Shown: in pieces, positions 1-10,380 of the stretch
How positions within the stretch are numbered: position 1 is the stretch's first letter
Layout: the number at the start of each line of letters is the position of its first letter
Source of the DNA: Microbacterium sp. MPKO10
GTDB taxonomy: Bacteria > Actinomycetota > Actinomycetes > Actinomycetales > Microbacteriaceae
NCBI RefSeq assembly: GCF_026107415.2
Contig: NZ_JAPCHX010000002.1
Span: forward strand, 310,001-374,000
Reading direction: 5' to 3'
Length of the DNA: 64,000 bases
Position numbers and translations under genes: made by a program
The notes under the pieces: generated by a model
Database searches by the model: none
What the model saw: only the letters and a program-made list of their open reading frames with translations
Told to the model about the DNA's origin: nothing

Positions 1-1
1 G

Positions 2-1150
2 CCCGGTGCGGCGTCGTTTCGACTGAGTGCAGTCGCTCAGTCGTGTGCAGAGAAATCACACGCTGTCACTGTGTTCACTTCGACTCCTCCGCCCGGGCTG
101 TCGAGCGACGTTGAGCTCGACGAGCCCGCCGTAACGGTCAGGAGGGCGCGAGTCCTTAGAGATCGTGCCGGTTATGTGCGCGGATACCTGCAGTACATGA
201 GTTTCGACATACCTCTGGTTCTGAGATTGATTGTGTCGCGGCGGGCTGACGTCGTCCTAGTCGAACCACCGCCGACGACCGGGGCCGTCGTACGACTAGT
301 GTGTGCTCTTCGACGAATCCCGTACGCGTACTACGCTGCCGATATCTGGTCTGATGCTTCGCAAACGGCCGGAGCTCCCGGGCTTGTCGTCACATTCGTA
401 CGTTGGCTCGAGAGATTCGCAATGCGCGGGGCGCAGCTCGTGCTCTCCGTCAGCGACGGCGTCACACAGCGGCTTCGTGAGCTGGGTGTGACAGCGAACG
501 TCCGAACTGTTGGGAACGGGTCAGATCTCACAGCGTTCTCACCGGAAGGCCCTACTCAACGGATCAGCGCTCCGTATTTCATTTATACAGGTACAGCGTC
601 AGAGGTCCATGGCGCACGAATCTTTGTTGATGCGTTTCGGAAGGTTCGCCGCGATCACCCCGAGGCAGCCCTCGTGTACGTCGGCCAGGGGAGTGACTTT
701 CCCGCGATAACCGAAAGTGCAGAATCAATGGCCGATGGAGCCATTCAAGTGTTGCCTCGTACGAGCCCCGCGGAAATTGCACGCTGGCTCAGAGGAGCGA
801 CTGCTGCCCTTGCCTCCGTGAAACCCGGTGTTGGGTACGACTTCGCCTTTCCGACCAAAATGTACGCGGCCACGAGTTGCGGCACGCCCGTGATCTACGC
901 TGGAACGGGCCCGGGCCGGGACTTCATCGATGAGGTTGGCTACGGAATCGCATCCGACTACGATGTCGATTCAGTCGCCGCTGCGATGCGTGACATGCTC
1001 GACACAACAACAACCGTCTCTGACAGAGGCCGCGCTGCCGCGTGGGCTCGTGAGAACGTAGATATCACCGCAGTTGCAGCTCGAGTTCGAGGAGCCTTGG
1101 AAGCCATCGCCTCTAGCCGCACACGACGCCACCAGCAGAAACCGATATAA
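2..1150 (+). CDS. Glycosyltransferase family 4 (partial, 5' end beyond window)
   Basis: GT-B glycosyltransferase of the GT4 type, probably adding a sugar to a lipid-linked glycopolymer on the cytoplasmic face. The first in-window start is GTG at 71, but the frame is open from base 2. The residues encoded before 71 (FRLSAVAQS...HAVTV) run smoothly into FTSTPPPG and match the N-terminal Rossmann strand of this family. The gene is therefore cut by the window edge and 71 is internal. The nucleotide-sugar half shows YTGTASEVHGARIF and FPTKMYAATSCGTPVI. In many GT4 enzymes the residue after KMY is a conserved Glu; here it is Ala. The next glycosyltransferase starts 2 bp downstream, so the genes are probably co-transcribed. 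Donor and acceptor cannot be read from the sequence. Confidence 0.85.
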   Translation, partial: PGAASFRLSAVAQSCAEKSHAVTVFTSTPPPGLSSDVELDEPAVTVRRARVLRDRAGYVRGYLQYMSFDIPLVLRLIVSRRADVVLVEPPPTTGAVVRLVCALRRIPYAYYAADIWSDASQTAGAPGLVVTFVRWLERFAMRGAQLVLSVSDGVTQRLRELGVTANVRTVGNGSDLTAFSPEGPTQRISAPYFIYTGTASEVHGARIFVDAFRKVRRDHPEAALVYVGQGSDFPAITESAESMADGAIQVLPRTSPAEIARWLRGATAALASVKPGVGYDFAFPTKMYAATSCGTPVIYAGTGPGRDFIDEVGYGIASDYDVDSVAAAMRDMLDTTTTVSDRGRAAAWARENVDITAVAARVRGALEAIASSRTRRHQQKPI

Positions 1151-1152
1151 CA

Positions 1153-2319
1153 GTGAACGTGCCCGGCAAGAAGCGAATCCTCGTCCTTACGTATACCCCG
1201 ATAAAGAGCGCCCCGCGTGCTCTGAAGCAGATCAACAAATTCGTCGAGGACTACGACGTCACCACAGCAGGTTTCGGGGAGTCGCCCCACCCTGATGTCG
1301 TCGAGCACATTGAGTTCAAACAGCCAGCGCTGAGGCGCGGTCTGCCTGGTTTGTGGGATCGTTTCATCTATCCCTTTACGTTACTCACGCGCCTCTACAC
1401 GCTGACTTATCGTACGGCGCCGCGGAACAAGATGGCGGCTAAGGCGCTGAAGGGCCGAGAGTGGGATCTCATCATCACTCACGACGTTGCCACCACACCT
1501 CTGGCGATGAGCCTTCCCTCCACTCACGGAGTCATCGTTGACCTGCACGAGTACGCTCCGCGGCAAAACGAGCATTCGCGGCTCTGGCGGTTTCTGATCG
1601 CACCGTACTTTCGTTGGATTCTGCGCGCCCATGTCGCGCACGCGGCCGGAGTCGGGACCGTCAGCCAGGGCATCGTCGACGAGTATTCCCGCAATTTCGA
1701 TTTCGTCCCTGAGCTGATAACTAACGCAACCCCCTATCAGGATCTTCCTATCGGCGAGGTGTCTCAGACCATCAAACTGGTACATAGCGGGATCGCGGCT
1801 CCAGCCCGCAAGCTGGAGGTCATGATCGAGGCAGTGCGTGACGCAGATGCTGACGTCACGCTCGATCTGTACCTCATGCATAAGATCCCGGAATACTCTG
1901 ACAAGCTTCGGGCTCTTGCACAAGGGAGCGACAGGATTCGCTTTATGGATCCTGTGCCATACAGCGAACTCGTGCAGACGCTTAATAACTATGACGTGGG
2001 AGTGTCTATTATCGCGCCGACGACGTTCAATCTGGCGTGGTGCCTGCCCAACAAATTTTTTGACTACATTCAGGCGCGTCTTGGCATCATCATCGGCCCA
2101 TCTCCTGAGATGATGCGGATTCTTGACGAGCACAAGCTCGGCGCGGTTGCGGGAGGATTCGAGGTCGCCGAGTTCAAGCGAACACTTGAGTCGATGACCG
2201 TCGACGACGTGAAATTGTGGAAGCGAAACTCTGACGCGAATGCTCAGAAACTCTCGGGTGAAGAGCAAGTTGCGATCTGGCAGCAGATGGTGCGCCGCAT
2301 CCTCGAGGACGACCGATGA
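1153..2319 (+). CDS. GT-B glycosyltransferase, glycopolymer synthesis
   Basis: 388 aa from a GTG start 2 bp after the previous gene. Two Rossmann-like halves are visible. The N-terminal half begins KRILVLTYTPIKSAPRALKQ and carries DLHEYAPRQNEHSRLWRFL. The C-terminal half carries LVHSGIAAPARKLEVMIEA, LNNYDVGVSII and LPNKFFDYIQARLGI, the usual site of nucleotide-sugar contacts. It is a clear paralogue of the minus-strand gene at 4110-5246, with the same motifs in the same order. The stop overlaps the start of the ABC transporter by 4 bp (ATGA), so the two are translationally coupled. The glycosyltransferase fold is clear; sugar specificity is unknown. Confidence 0.8.
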   Translation: MNVPGKKRILVLTYTPIKSAPRALKQINKFVEDYDVTTAGFGESPHPDVVEHIEFKQPALRRGLPGLWDRFIYPFTLLTRLYTLTYRTAPRNKMAAKALKGREWDLIITHDVATTPLAMSLPSTHGVIVDLHEYAPRQNEHSRLWRFLIAPYFRWILRAHVAHAAGVGTVSQGIVDEYSRNFDFVPELITNATPYQDLPIGEVSQTIKLVHSGIAAPARKLEVMIEAVRDADADVTLDLYLMHKIPEYSDKLRALAQGSDRIRFMDPVPYSELVQTLNNYDVGVSIIAPTTFNLAWCLPNKFFDYIQARLGIIIGPSPEMMRILDEHKLGAVAGGFEVAEFKRTLESMTVDDVKLWKRNSDANAQKLSGEEQVAIWQQMVRRILEDDR

Positions 2320-4124
2320 AAGCACTCTACGGGCTTTATAGAGATGTCCTGAAAATACTGCCGGGCAACGCCAAGCGGTTCTTGACCGGTTATTCCATCG
2401 GACTGGGAATTCTTGCGATTCTGGATGCCGCAGCGCTCGGTGTGCTGGCGATCGTCATCTCACCTTTGATCAGCCAGACAACGATCACGCTCCCCATAGT
2501 GGGTGAGGTCGGAGGACCTGGTCTGATCGGTGCCATTGCGCTTGTCTGCGGGCTCATCGTGTTTAAGGGTGTCGGTGCGGTCATCCTTCTGCGAATCGCG
2601 ACGAAGCGCTTTGCGGTGTACGAGCTCGAATTGGGAACGATGCTGTTTGAGTCCTTCACTGCGCTTCCCTGGACGGAGCGGCTGAAGAAGAACTCCTCCG
2701 ATATCGTCAGGCTTACGGATGGAAGTGTGGGGGCGATCGTCGCTGGATTCCTGCTTCCAGGGTCGACTGTGCTGGGCGAGACGATGAGTTTTGTCGCCGT
2801 TGTTGCCGTCTTGGCCGTGGCACAGCCCGTTGTCGCGATCATCACGCTTGTCTATATGGGCTTCCTCGGTTTTCTGCTGTATATCGTCGTCGCGAAGCGG
2901 TCACGGATTGCGGGAAAGACCAACCTCAAATTTACGCTTCGCACGTCGCGTCTCATCACCGAAATGGTTGGTGCGTTGAAAGAGGTGACGCTGCGCAACA
3001 AGCTTGGTGAGGTCTCAGACGTGGTGCGCGCGGGCCGAGTTCACAGTTCGCGGGCCCGGGCGAATGTTCAGTTCTACGGACAAGTTCCCCGGTATGTGCT
3101 TGAGGCGGGCATTGTTGGCGGATTTGTCCTCGTCGGAATCGCTGGGTTCCTCGGGGGCGGCGTGGAGCAAGCCATGGCAGCCATCGCCATGTTCGGTTTG
3201 GCCGGATTCCGTGTCGCACCATCGATCGTCAGGGTCCAGACGATCGTGAACAAGATGACGGCAAACGCTCCCCACGCAGAGCTCGTACTCCGCGAGATCA
3301 AGGGCGGTGAGAGCGCTAAACAATCTGTCGCTGAGAAGGACTCGTCTGCGCTCCCTGACTCACCCGAGAAGATTGATCTGCACGATGTCTCGTTCTCGTA
3401 TTCAGACGACGGAGTGCGTGCCCTCGATTCTGTGCGCTTCACCATTCCCTTTGGCTCCACCGTGGCCTTCGTCGGGTCATCGGGCGCAGGCAAATCGACA
3501 ATGATCGATCTGGTTCTCGGGCTCATCGTCCCGACGGCCGGCACTGTTTCAATCGACGGGACAAACCTGAACTCGATCAGACGAGCCTGGCGATCACGAG
3601 TCGGTTACGTCCCTCAAGATGTCGCACTTTTCGACGCGACGGTCGCACAGAACGTTGCGTTGAGTTGGACCGACGATGTGGACCGGGAGCGTGTTCGCGA
3701 GGTATTGCGGCAGGCGCAGCTGCTCGAGACAATCGAGACGCGTCCAGGCGGAATCGACGCCCGAATCGGCGAACGTGGCCTCTCACTTTCCGGCGGGCAA
3801 CGTCAGCGACTCGGGATCGCTCGGGCACTGTACGGCCGTCCGCTGGTCTTGGTCATGGACGAGGCCACGAGCGCCTTGGATTCCCGCACAGAAGCCGCCG
3901 TGTCGCACGCGATTTCCGAACTGCAAGGCGAGGTCACAGTCATCTTGGTCGCGCATCGGCTGTCGACGATCAAGGACGCAGACCAGATCTACTTCCTGCG
4001 TGAAGGCAGAGTCGATGCGCAGGGCACATTCTCAGAGCTTGTTCGCGACGTTCCGGATTTCGCCGAGCAGGCTGCGTTGTCCGGAATAGGACAGGTCGGT
4101 GACGGCGAGTCAGAGGCGAAGTAG
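2316..4124 (+). CDS. ABC exporter, fused membrane and ATPase domains (PglK/MsbA-like)
   Basis: 602 aa. The N-terminal half has hydrophobic segments around residues 22-50, 68-92, 132-190 and 255-300, the ABCB exporter layout. The C-terminal half is a complete ATPase: Walker A GSSGAGKST near 387, signature LSGGQ near 490, Walker B VLVMDEATSALD near 512, and H-loop VAHRLST near 545. It probably acts as a homodimer. Being coupled to a glycosyltransferase and lying in a polysaccharide locus suggests a lipid-linked-oligosaccharide flippase like PglK; this is inference, and lipid or drug export is possible. Its 3' end overlaps the convergent glycosyltransferase by 15 bp. Confidence 0.88.
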   Translation: MKALYGLYRDVLKILPGNAKRFLTGYSIGLGILAILDAAALGVLAIVISPLISQTTITLPIVGEVGGPGLIGAIALVCGLIVFKGVGAVILLRIATKRFAVYELELGTMLFESFTALPWTERLKKNSSDIVRLTDGSVGAIVAGFLLPGSTVLGETMSFVAVVAVLAVAQPVVAIITLVYMGFLGFLLYIVVAKRSRIAGKTNLKFTLRTSRLITEMVGALKEVTLRNKLGEVSDVVRAGRVHSSRARANVQFYGQVPRYVLEAGIVGGFVLVGIAGFLGGGVEQAMAAIAMFGLAGFRVAPSIVRVQTIVNKMTANAPHAELVLREIKGGESAKQSVAEKDSSALPDSPEKIDLHDVSFSYSDDGVRALDSVRFTIPFGSTVAFVGSSGAGKSTMIDLVLGLIVPTAGTVSIDGTNLNSIRRAWRSRVGYVPQDVALFDATVAQNVALSWTDDVDRERVREVLRQAQLLETIETRPGGIDARIGERGLSLSGGQRQRLGIARALYGRPLVLVMDEATSALDSRTEAAVSHAISELQGEVTVILVAHRLSTIKDADQIYFLREGRVDAQGTFSELVRDVPDFAEQAALSGIGQVGDGESEAK

Positions 4125-5246
4125 CTTCGACACGATTGCGCGCTCGGTTGTGACATCGGTCTCTGCACTCAAAGCGGACGCCGCCTCGTTCGCATTCTGC
4201 TTGAAGGAGGCGATCTCTTCCCGGGTGAGCTGTTTGAGGGTTACGGCCATATCGTCCGCAGTGAAACCGGGCGTGACCGCGCCAAGACTGTACGCGGATA
4301 TGACGGCGTCTGTTTCGACGGAGGGGCTGAACACAACAGCGAGACGCGCCTGAACGAAATCAAAGAGTTTGTTCGGCAGCATGAGGCGGTGATTAGTCGT
4401 TCGCGGGGGAAGGTTGAAGATTCCGACGTCGTATTGATTCAGAACGCGCGGGAGCTCCGCGGGAAGGACCGCGTCATGAAAGCGGATCCGCTCGCTGTCC
4501 GCGGCCATCGCGCGAAGCGATTTCCAGTAAGCCCCACCGTCTCTCCCTTGAATGAGATAGAGGTCAAGGCTAAACCGATGGTCCAAGCTCAACGTAGCCG
4601 TGATGAGACTCTCGATATCGCGCCCAGGCACGGCCGCGCCACTGTGCACCAGACGAATACGGTCAGGCTCCATCCTCGACGGGGAAAGATCCTCAAAGCC
4701 ACGAGCATTTCGCACGACCTCGGCAGACGTTCCGAACTGTTGATCGTACAGGCGAGCAATTGACGAATTCACTGTCGTCACGGCATCGGTCAATGGAAGG
4801 TATTTCTCGCACACGTGGCGCATGTACGGTGCCACGAGCAGCCTCCACGACAACACGTGAGTACGTTCCTCAGGGGCCCATTCATGCATGTCACCCCAGA
4901 CTGGGGCTTTCCCCCTCACCGCATGCGCGAGCGGAAGTGCACGTGCCTCATTGGCGACGACAAGGTCGAAGGAGCGTGATCCGATGAGGTCCAGCGCCGC
5001 TACTTCAGCGGGGGCGGTCAACTCGGCCCAGCTATGACGTCTGAGCCCCAGCTTGGCCGCGCCCGGAATGGTTTGAGGAAGCGAGGCGCGGTCACGTGGG
5101 ATCTCGAGGTGGTCGCTCGCGCCGTGCGGCAATGGTCCATAACCAATTGTCGTGACATCGCCAAAATCCTTCAGCACATCGAGCTGTCGAAGTACTCGTG
5201 CGTCAGAGCTGAAATCTGAGAACGAAATGGCGAGGATCCGAGGCAT
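4110..5246 (-). CDS. GT-B glycosyltransferase, paralogue of 1153-2319
   Basis: 378 aa from the ATG at 5246 (MPRILAISFSDFSSDARVL). A longer frame opens at 5312, but its first 22 residues are low-complexity and do not align with the paralogue, so 5246 is preferred. Motifs shared in order with 1153-2319 include DMHEWAPEE, WRLLVAPYMR, RLVHSGAAVPGRD, LNQYDVGIFNLPP and LPNKLFDFVQARLAV. Both probably act on the same polymer with different donor or acceptor preference. The gene converges on the ABC exporter (15-bp overlap) and diverges from the nucleotide-sugar dehydrogenase across about 90 bp. Confidence 0.8.
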   Translation of the reverse strand: MPRILAISFSDFSSDARVLRQLDVLKDFGDVTTIGYGPLPHGASDHLEIPRDRASLPQTIPGAAKLGLRRHSWAELTAPAEVAALDLIGSRSFDLVVANEARALPLAHAVRGKAPVWGDMHEWAPEERTHVLSWRLLVAPYMRHVCEKYLPLTDAVTTVNSSIARLYDQQFGTSAEVVRNARGFEDLSPSRMEPDRIRLVHSGAAVPGRDIESLITATLSLDHRFSLDLYLIQGRDGGAYWKSLRAMAADSERIRFHDAVLPAELPRVLNQYDVGIFNLPPRTTNHRLMLPNKLFDFVQARLAVVFSPSVETDAVISAYSLGAVTPGFTADDMAVTLKQLTREEIASFKQNANEAASALSAETDVTTERAIVSKLLRL

Positions 5247-5334
5247 GCGGGGCACACTGCAATGGTAATGCTCTGGCTTCCGAGAACCCGAGCCTCCAGA
5301 GCCACCATTCATTCATCTCAGTACCCGTAGACTG

Positions 5335-6636
5335 ATGCTCATGCAGATTGCGGTTGTCGCCCTTGGGAAAATCGGTCTACCTCTCGCCGTTCAGTTCGCT
5401 GATGCCGGTCACGATGTGATCGGCGTCGACGTCAACCAGAATGTGGTTGATCTTGTGAACAAGGGGGCCGAGCCATTCCCTGGTGAGGCACACTTGCAAG
5501 AGAAGCTTTCAGAGCTCGTGCCGGCCGGTCGGCTGAAGGCCACGACAGACTATGCCGAGGCGATTCCGAATGCGGATGCCGTGGTTCTCGTCGTTCCTCT
5601 CTTCGTCAACGACGAGACCTGGGACCCAGACTTCGCCTGGATGGATGCTGCAACTACGTCGCTCTCTGAGCACCTCACCAAAGACACACTCGTTTCGTAT
5701 GAGACGACGTTGCCCGTGGGAACCACGCGCAACCGGTGGAAGCCGATGCTTGAACAGGGCTCAGGGCTCACGGAGGGAACGGACTTCCATCTCGTGTTCT
5801 CGCCGGAGCGGGTTCTCACGGGACGCGTTTTTGACGACCTGCGCAAGTACCCCAAGCTGATCGGCGGTCTGTCTGAGGAGGGTGCACGCCGCGCGAAAGA
5901 ATTCTACGAGGCTGTACTTACGTTCGATGAGCGGCCGGATTTGTCTCGCGAGAACGGTGTCTGGGATCTCGGCACGGCGGAAGCAGCCGAGATGGCCAAG
6001 CTTGCCGAGACGACCTATCGCGACGTCAACATCGGCCTGGCCAACCAGTTCGCCGTGTACGCCGACACCGTCGGCGTTGACGTGTACCAGGTGATCGAAG
6101 CCTGCAACTCGCAGCCCTACAGCCACATTCACCGCCCGGGGATCGCCGTAGGCGGGCACTGCATCCCGGTCTACCCGCGCCTGTACCTCTCGACAGACCC
6201 GAATGCCGACATTGTGCGCCAGGCACGGCTCTTCAATGCATCGATGCCCGGCCGCGTCGTTGACAAGGCAGAAGAAGTGCTTGGCAGCCTCGCCGGGGTC
6301 AATGCCGTTGTGCTCGGTGCTTCGTACCGTGGCGGAGTGAAAGAGACAGCGTTCTCCGGGGTCTTCGAGACCGTCAACGCGCTCCGTGGCCGCGGTGCGA
6401 CCGTCACAGTGCACGACCCGATGTACTCCGATGACGAACTCGCTGCTTTCGGCTGGGACGCCTATCACCTAGGCGACAACGTGGATCTCGCCATCATCCA
6501 AGCAGACCACGCCGAGTATAAGACGATGACCGCAACTGACCTTCCGGGCGTGAAGCTCCTGATCGACGGACGCAACACCACCGAGCCTTCGGTGTGGGCG
6601 GGAACGCCGCGCCTCGTCATCGGCGGCGGTCAGTGA
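5335..6636 (+). CDS. Nucleotide-sugar dehydrogenase (UDP-Glc/UDP-ManNAc 6-dehydrogenase family)
   Basis: 433 aa, oxidising C6 of a UDP-hexose to a uronic acid with two NAD+. The NAD-binding Rossmann start is ALGKIGLPLAVQFADAGHDVIGVD. The thio-hemiacetal catalytic Cys lies near residue 276 in GGHCIPVYP, a form more typical of UDP-HexNAc dehydrogenases (WecC/WbpA-like) than of UDP-glucose dehydrogenase (GGxCFPKD). A second start, ATG at 5341, is equally plausible because MQIAVVALG begins exactly at the Rossmann strand. It leads a precursor set with galE and glf, 32 bp before galE. The product would add negative charge to the polymer. The exact substrate is uncertain. Confidence 0.88.
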   Translation: MLMQIAVVALGKIGLPLAVQFADAGHDVIGVDVNQNVVDLVNKGAEPFPGEAHLQEKLSELVPAGRLKATTDYAEAIPNADAVVLVVPLFVNDETWDPDFAWMDAATTSLSEHLTKDTLVSYETTLPVGTTRNRWKPMLEQGSGLTEGTDFHLVFSPERVLTGRVFDDLRKYPKLIGGLSEEGARRAKEFYEAVLTFDERPDLSRENGVWDLGTAEAAEMAKLAETTYRDVNIGLANQFAVYADTVGVDVYQVIEACNSQPYSHIHRPGIAVGGHCIPVYPRLYLSTDPNADIVRQARLFNASMPGRVVDKAEEVLGSLAGVNAVVLGASYRGGVKETAFSGVFETVNALRGRGATVTVHDPMYSDDELAAFGWDAYHLGDNVDLAIIQADHAEYKTMTATDLPGVKLLIDGRNTTEPSVWAGTPRLVIGGGQ

Positions 6637-6668
6637 TCATCCCGAACGACATTCACTGAGGGGGTCTT

Positions 6669-7646
6669 GTGAGCGTTCTCGTTACGGGGGGAGCCGGCTA
6701 CATCGGCGCCCATATCGTTCGGATGCTGGAAAAGAACGGCGACGTTGTCGTTGTCGACAACTTCAGCACCGGAGACCGCGATCGCATCGGGGACGTTGAT
6801 GCGTATGAGCTGGATCTGACGGCGCCCTCGGCGGTTGCCGAATTGCGCCATATTCTGTCGAAGCATCGCATCGACGCAGTGATTCACATGGCCGCACTCA
6901 AGCAAGTCGCGGAGTCTGTCCAGCATCCGATTCGCTACTATCGCGAGAACATGCAGACGCTCGCTCACATGCTCGAGGCGATGCAGGCGGAAAGCGTGCC
7001 GATGCTCGTGTTCTCATCATCCGCCGCCGTGTACGGAAACCCGAAGAACGCGCTTGTCAGCGAAGATGACGAGACGACGCCGGTGAACCCGTACGGTGCG
7101 TCGAAGCTGACGGGGGAGTGGCTGGTACGAGATGTTGCCCGGGCGTCGTCGATCCGCGCCGTGAGCTTGCGCTACTTCAACGTGGCGGGAGCGGGTGCCC
7201 CTGAACTCGCAGACATGATCCCGGCGAATCTGGTCACGCTCGCTGTGGAAGCACTGGAATCAGGGGATGTTCCGCAGATCTTCGGCGACGATTACGACAC
7301 GAGAGACGGCACCGGCGTGCGAGATTATGTGCACGTACAGGATCTCGCGGCTGCCCACATTGCCGCGGTCGACTACCTTCGTTCTGCACGTGAGAGCTAT
7401 TCGGTCTTCAACGTGGGCACGGGCCAGGGTGCCAGCGTGCGTGAGGTCCTGACAGAACTCTCAGCGGTGAGCGGAATGCCGTTCGAACCTCGGGTTGTCG
7501 GGCGACGGCCGGGGGATCCGGCATCTGTCGTTGCCGATTCTCATCGAATCGAGTCCAGTTTTGACTGGTCACCGACGCATTCGATCAGGGACATGGTCGA
7601 ATCGGCGTGGGCCGCGCGAAGCTGCGCCCAAGCTGACTCAGACTAG
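6669..7646 (+). CDS. galE: UDP-glucose 4-epimerase
   Basis: 325 aa, extended short-chain dehydrogenase fold. It interconverts UDP-glucose and UDP-galactose and so supplies substrate for the UDP-galactopyranose mutase that follows. The NAD motif is TGGAGYIGAH at residues 6-15. The catalytic Ser/Tyr/Lys set is seen as FSSSAAVYG and NPYGASK. The C-terminal half carries LRYFNVAGA, GDDYDTRDGTGVRDYVH and FNVGTGQG, typical of GalE. The GTG start has a GAGGGGG ribosome-binding site a few bases upstream. A 6-bp palindrome (7634-7651) spans the stop codon. UDP-GlcNAc or uronic-acid epimerisation cannot be excluded, but the neighbour glf favours galactose. Confidence 0.93.
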   Translation: MSVLVTGGAGYIGAHIVRMLEKNGDVVVVDNFSTGDRDRIGDVDAYELDLTAPSAVAELRHILSKHRIDAVIHMAALKQVAESVQHPIRYYRENMQTLAHMLEAMQAESVPMLVFSSSAAVYGNPKNALVSEDDETTPVNPYGASKLTGEWLVRDVARASSIRAVSLRYFNVAGAGAPELADMIPANLVTLAVEALESGDVPQIFGDDYDTRDGTGVRDYVHVQDLAAAHIAAVDYLRSARESYSVFNVGTGQGASVREVLTELSAVSGMPFEPRVVGRRPGDPASVVADSHRIESSFDWSPTHSIRDMVESAWAARSCAQADSD

Positions 7647-7686
7647 AGTCATTACTGACGTTTGCACGTGCTACCTAGGAGTATGA

Positions 7687-8838
<1,152 letters not shown>

Positions 8839-8848
8839 AGTCGCCATC

Positions 8849-10378
8849 GTGAAAGCAGTGTTGCTGAACAAACGGGGGATGCTCGTACGTCCCGGTATCG
8901 GTGCCAGAGAGCTGAATGTCTACTTGGACGGTGAGCATCTCTGGACGGTGTCTCCTGAGTCCGCGACCCGCAGAGCGGGCGTTCTTGTGCCATGGCCCGA
9001 TGAACTCCTTCGAGTTATGGACGGGCGGAGCCGATTTGAAGTGCGGGACGGCAGCGATACCGTTCTTGATCGTCGCACGCTAGCCTTCGGCACGTCTGAT
9101 CAGCCGATCGTGCTGAGGGATGCCGATGGGCGAGGCCTTACCGTCAATAAATGGGGAAGACTCACTCACGGCTTCGAACAGCAGACTCGAGAAGACAAAG
9201 ACCGACTAATTCAGCGAACCGCGGAGGTTCTTCAACAACTTCGCGAGTTCGGATTTGACGCATTCATTGTTGGCGGGACGCTGTTGGGCGCAGTTCGTGA
9301 CGGCGACGTGCTGCAGCACGACGACGATGCAGACACCGCCTACCTCAGCAAACATTCTCACCCGTCCGACGTCGCCCTGGAAAGCTTTAAACTCCAGCGC
9401 GACTTCGAGGCCCTCGGATATTGGATTGTTCGCCACAGCGTCAGCCACTTCCAAGTCATGTTCAAGACTGAGTCTGGGCACATCGACCATTTCGTGGATG
9501 TATTCACCGCACTGTTCAAGGACGGCCAGTTCTTCGAGCCGATTCACGTGGATACTGATGAGATCGCCCCAGATGACATTGTTCCCACCACAACGTTGTC
9601 GCTTGGAGGCGTCGACCTTGCGGCACCGGCAGACCCGGAGAAATGGCTCGCCGCTTGCTACGGGCCCCACTGGCGAACTCCAGACCCGACGTTTACCTTT
9701 GAGACCCCGGAGGACACAGTTCGGCGTTTCCACTTCTGGTTCGGGCGTCAGAGTCTCCATCGACTTTATTGGGACGCCCGGTACCAGAGCATCGCTGAGT
9801 TGCGGAGTCCATCTGACGCGGTGAAGCGGTTTGCGGAGCGGCTGCCGCCAGGCGCTCTTGTCCTCGAGGTTGCGTGTGGTGCCGGAGCCGATGCCGCGTA
9901 TTTGGCGGCACAAGGGCACGAGGTTGTTGCCTTTGATTTCTCGTGGGTTGCAATTGACCGGGCGAGGAAAGCGGCAGAATCAAGACAGGCTCAGGTCGAC
10001 TATCGCGTCGCGAATCTCTATGACCGCAAGGAGATGCTGTCCCTTGCGATCGAGTTGCGAGCCAGTGAACGACCGATCTATATCTTTATGCGTCATGCGA
10101 TTGATGGAGTTACAAACTCGGCGCGTATCAATGCCGCGTTGCTCTGCAAATATCTTCTGCGGGCTGATTCTTTCGCGTTTATGACGTCATTTGCATCGCC
10201 CGGGCGAGGCTTTGACATGGAGCGCCCGCAGACATGGCACATCCCCCTCAACGCGATGTACAAGACTGCTGCGGAACTCGGCTTGACAGTGCGCATTGAT
10301 CGTTCGAAGACTGAAACGAGTGGTGAAGGCAAGAGACTGGTCACGGATGCGGTGATTGGGTTGAGAACGGAGAGGTAG
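8849..10378 (+). CDS. LicD-family transferase fused to SAM-dependent methyltransferase
   Basis: 509 aa from GTG 8849; an alternative TTG at 8825 would overlap glf. Residues 1 to about 100 are an unassigned leader. About 118-310 is a LicD/nucleotidyltransferase-fold domain with FIVGGTLLGAVRDGDVLQHD and the acidic cluster HDDDAD near 157-162. LicD proteins transfer phosphocholine or similar phospho-groups to glycopolymers. About 320-509 is a class I methyltransferase with VLEVACGAGADAAYLAAQGH (motif I) and VVAFDFSWVAIDRA. Having both in one chain suggests transfer of a phospho-substituent and its methylation, or methylation of a neighbouring sugar. It lies 10 bp after glf. The domains are clear; the substrate is unknown. 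Confidence 0.82.
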   Translation: MKAVLLNKRGMLVRPGIGARELNVYLDGEHLWTVSPESATRRAGVLVPWPDELLRVMDGRSRFEVRDGSDTVLDRRTLAFGTSDQPIVLRDADGRGLTVNKWGRLTHGFEQQTREDKDRLIQRTAEVLQQLREFGFDAFIVGGTLLGAVRDGDVLQHDDDADTAYLSKHSHPSDVALESFKLQRDFEALGYWIVRHSVSHFQVMFKTESGHIDHFVDVFTALFKDGQFFEPIHVDTDEIAPDDIVPTTTLSLGGVDLAAPADPEKWLAACYGPHWRTPDPTFTFETPEDTVRRFHFWFGRQSLHRLYWDARYQSIAELRSPSDAVKRFAERLPPGALVLEVACGAGADAAYLAAQGHEVVAFDFSWVAIDRARKAAESRQAQVDYRVANLYDRKEMLSLAIELRASERPIYIFMRHAIDGVTNSARINAALLCKYLLRADSFAFMTSFASPGRGFDMERPQTWHIPLNAMYKTAAELGLTVRIDRSKTETSGEGKRLVTDAVIGLRTER

Positions 10379-10380
10379 TA

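Noticed and set aside
1381-2325. A 314-aa minus-strand frame opposite the second glycosyltransferase
   Set aside because: Antisense shadow with no family pattern.
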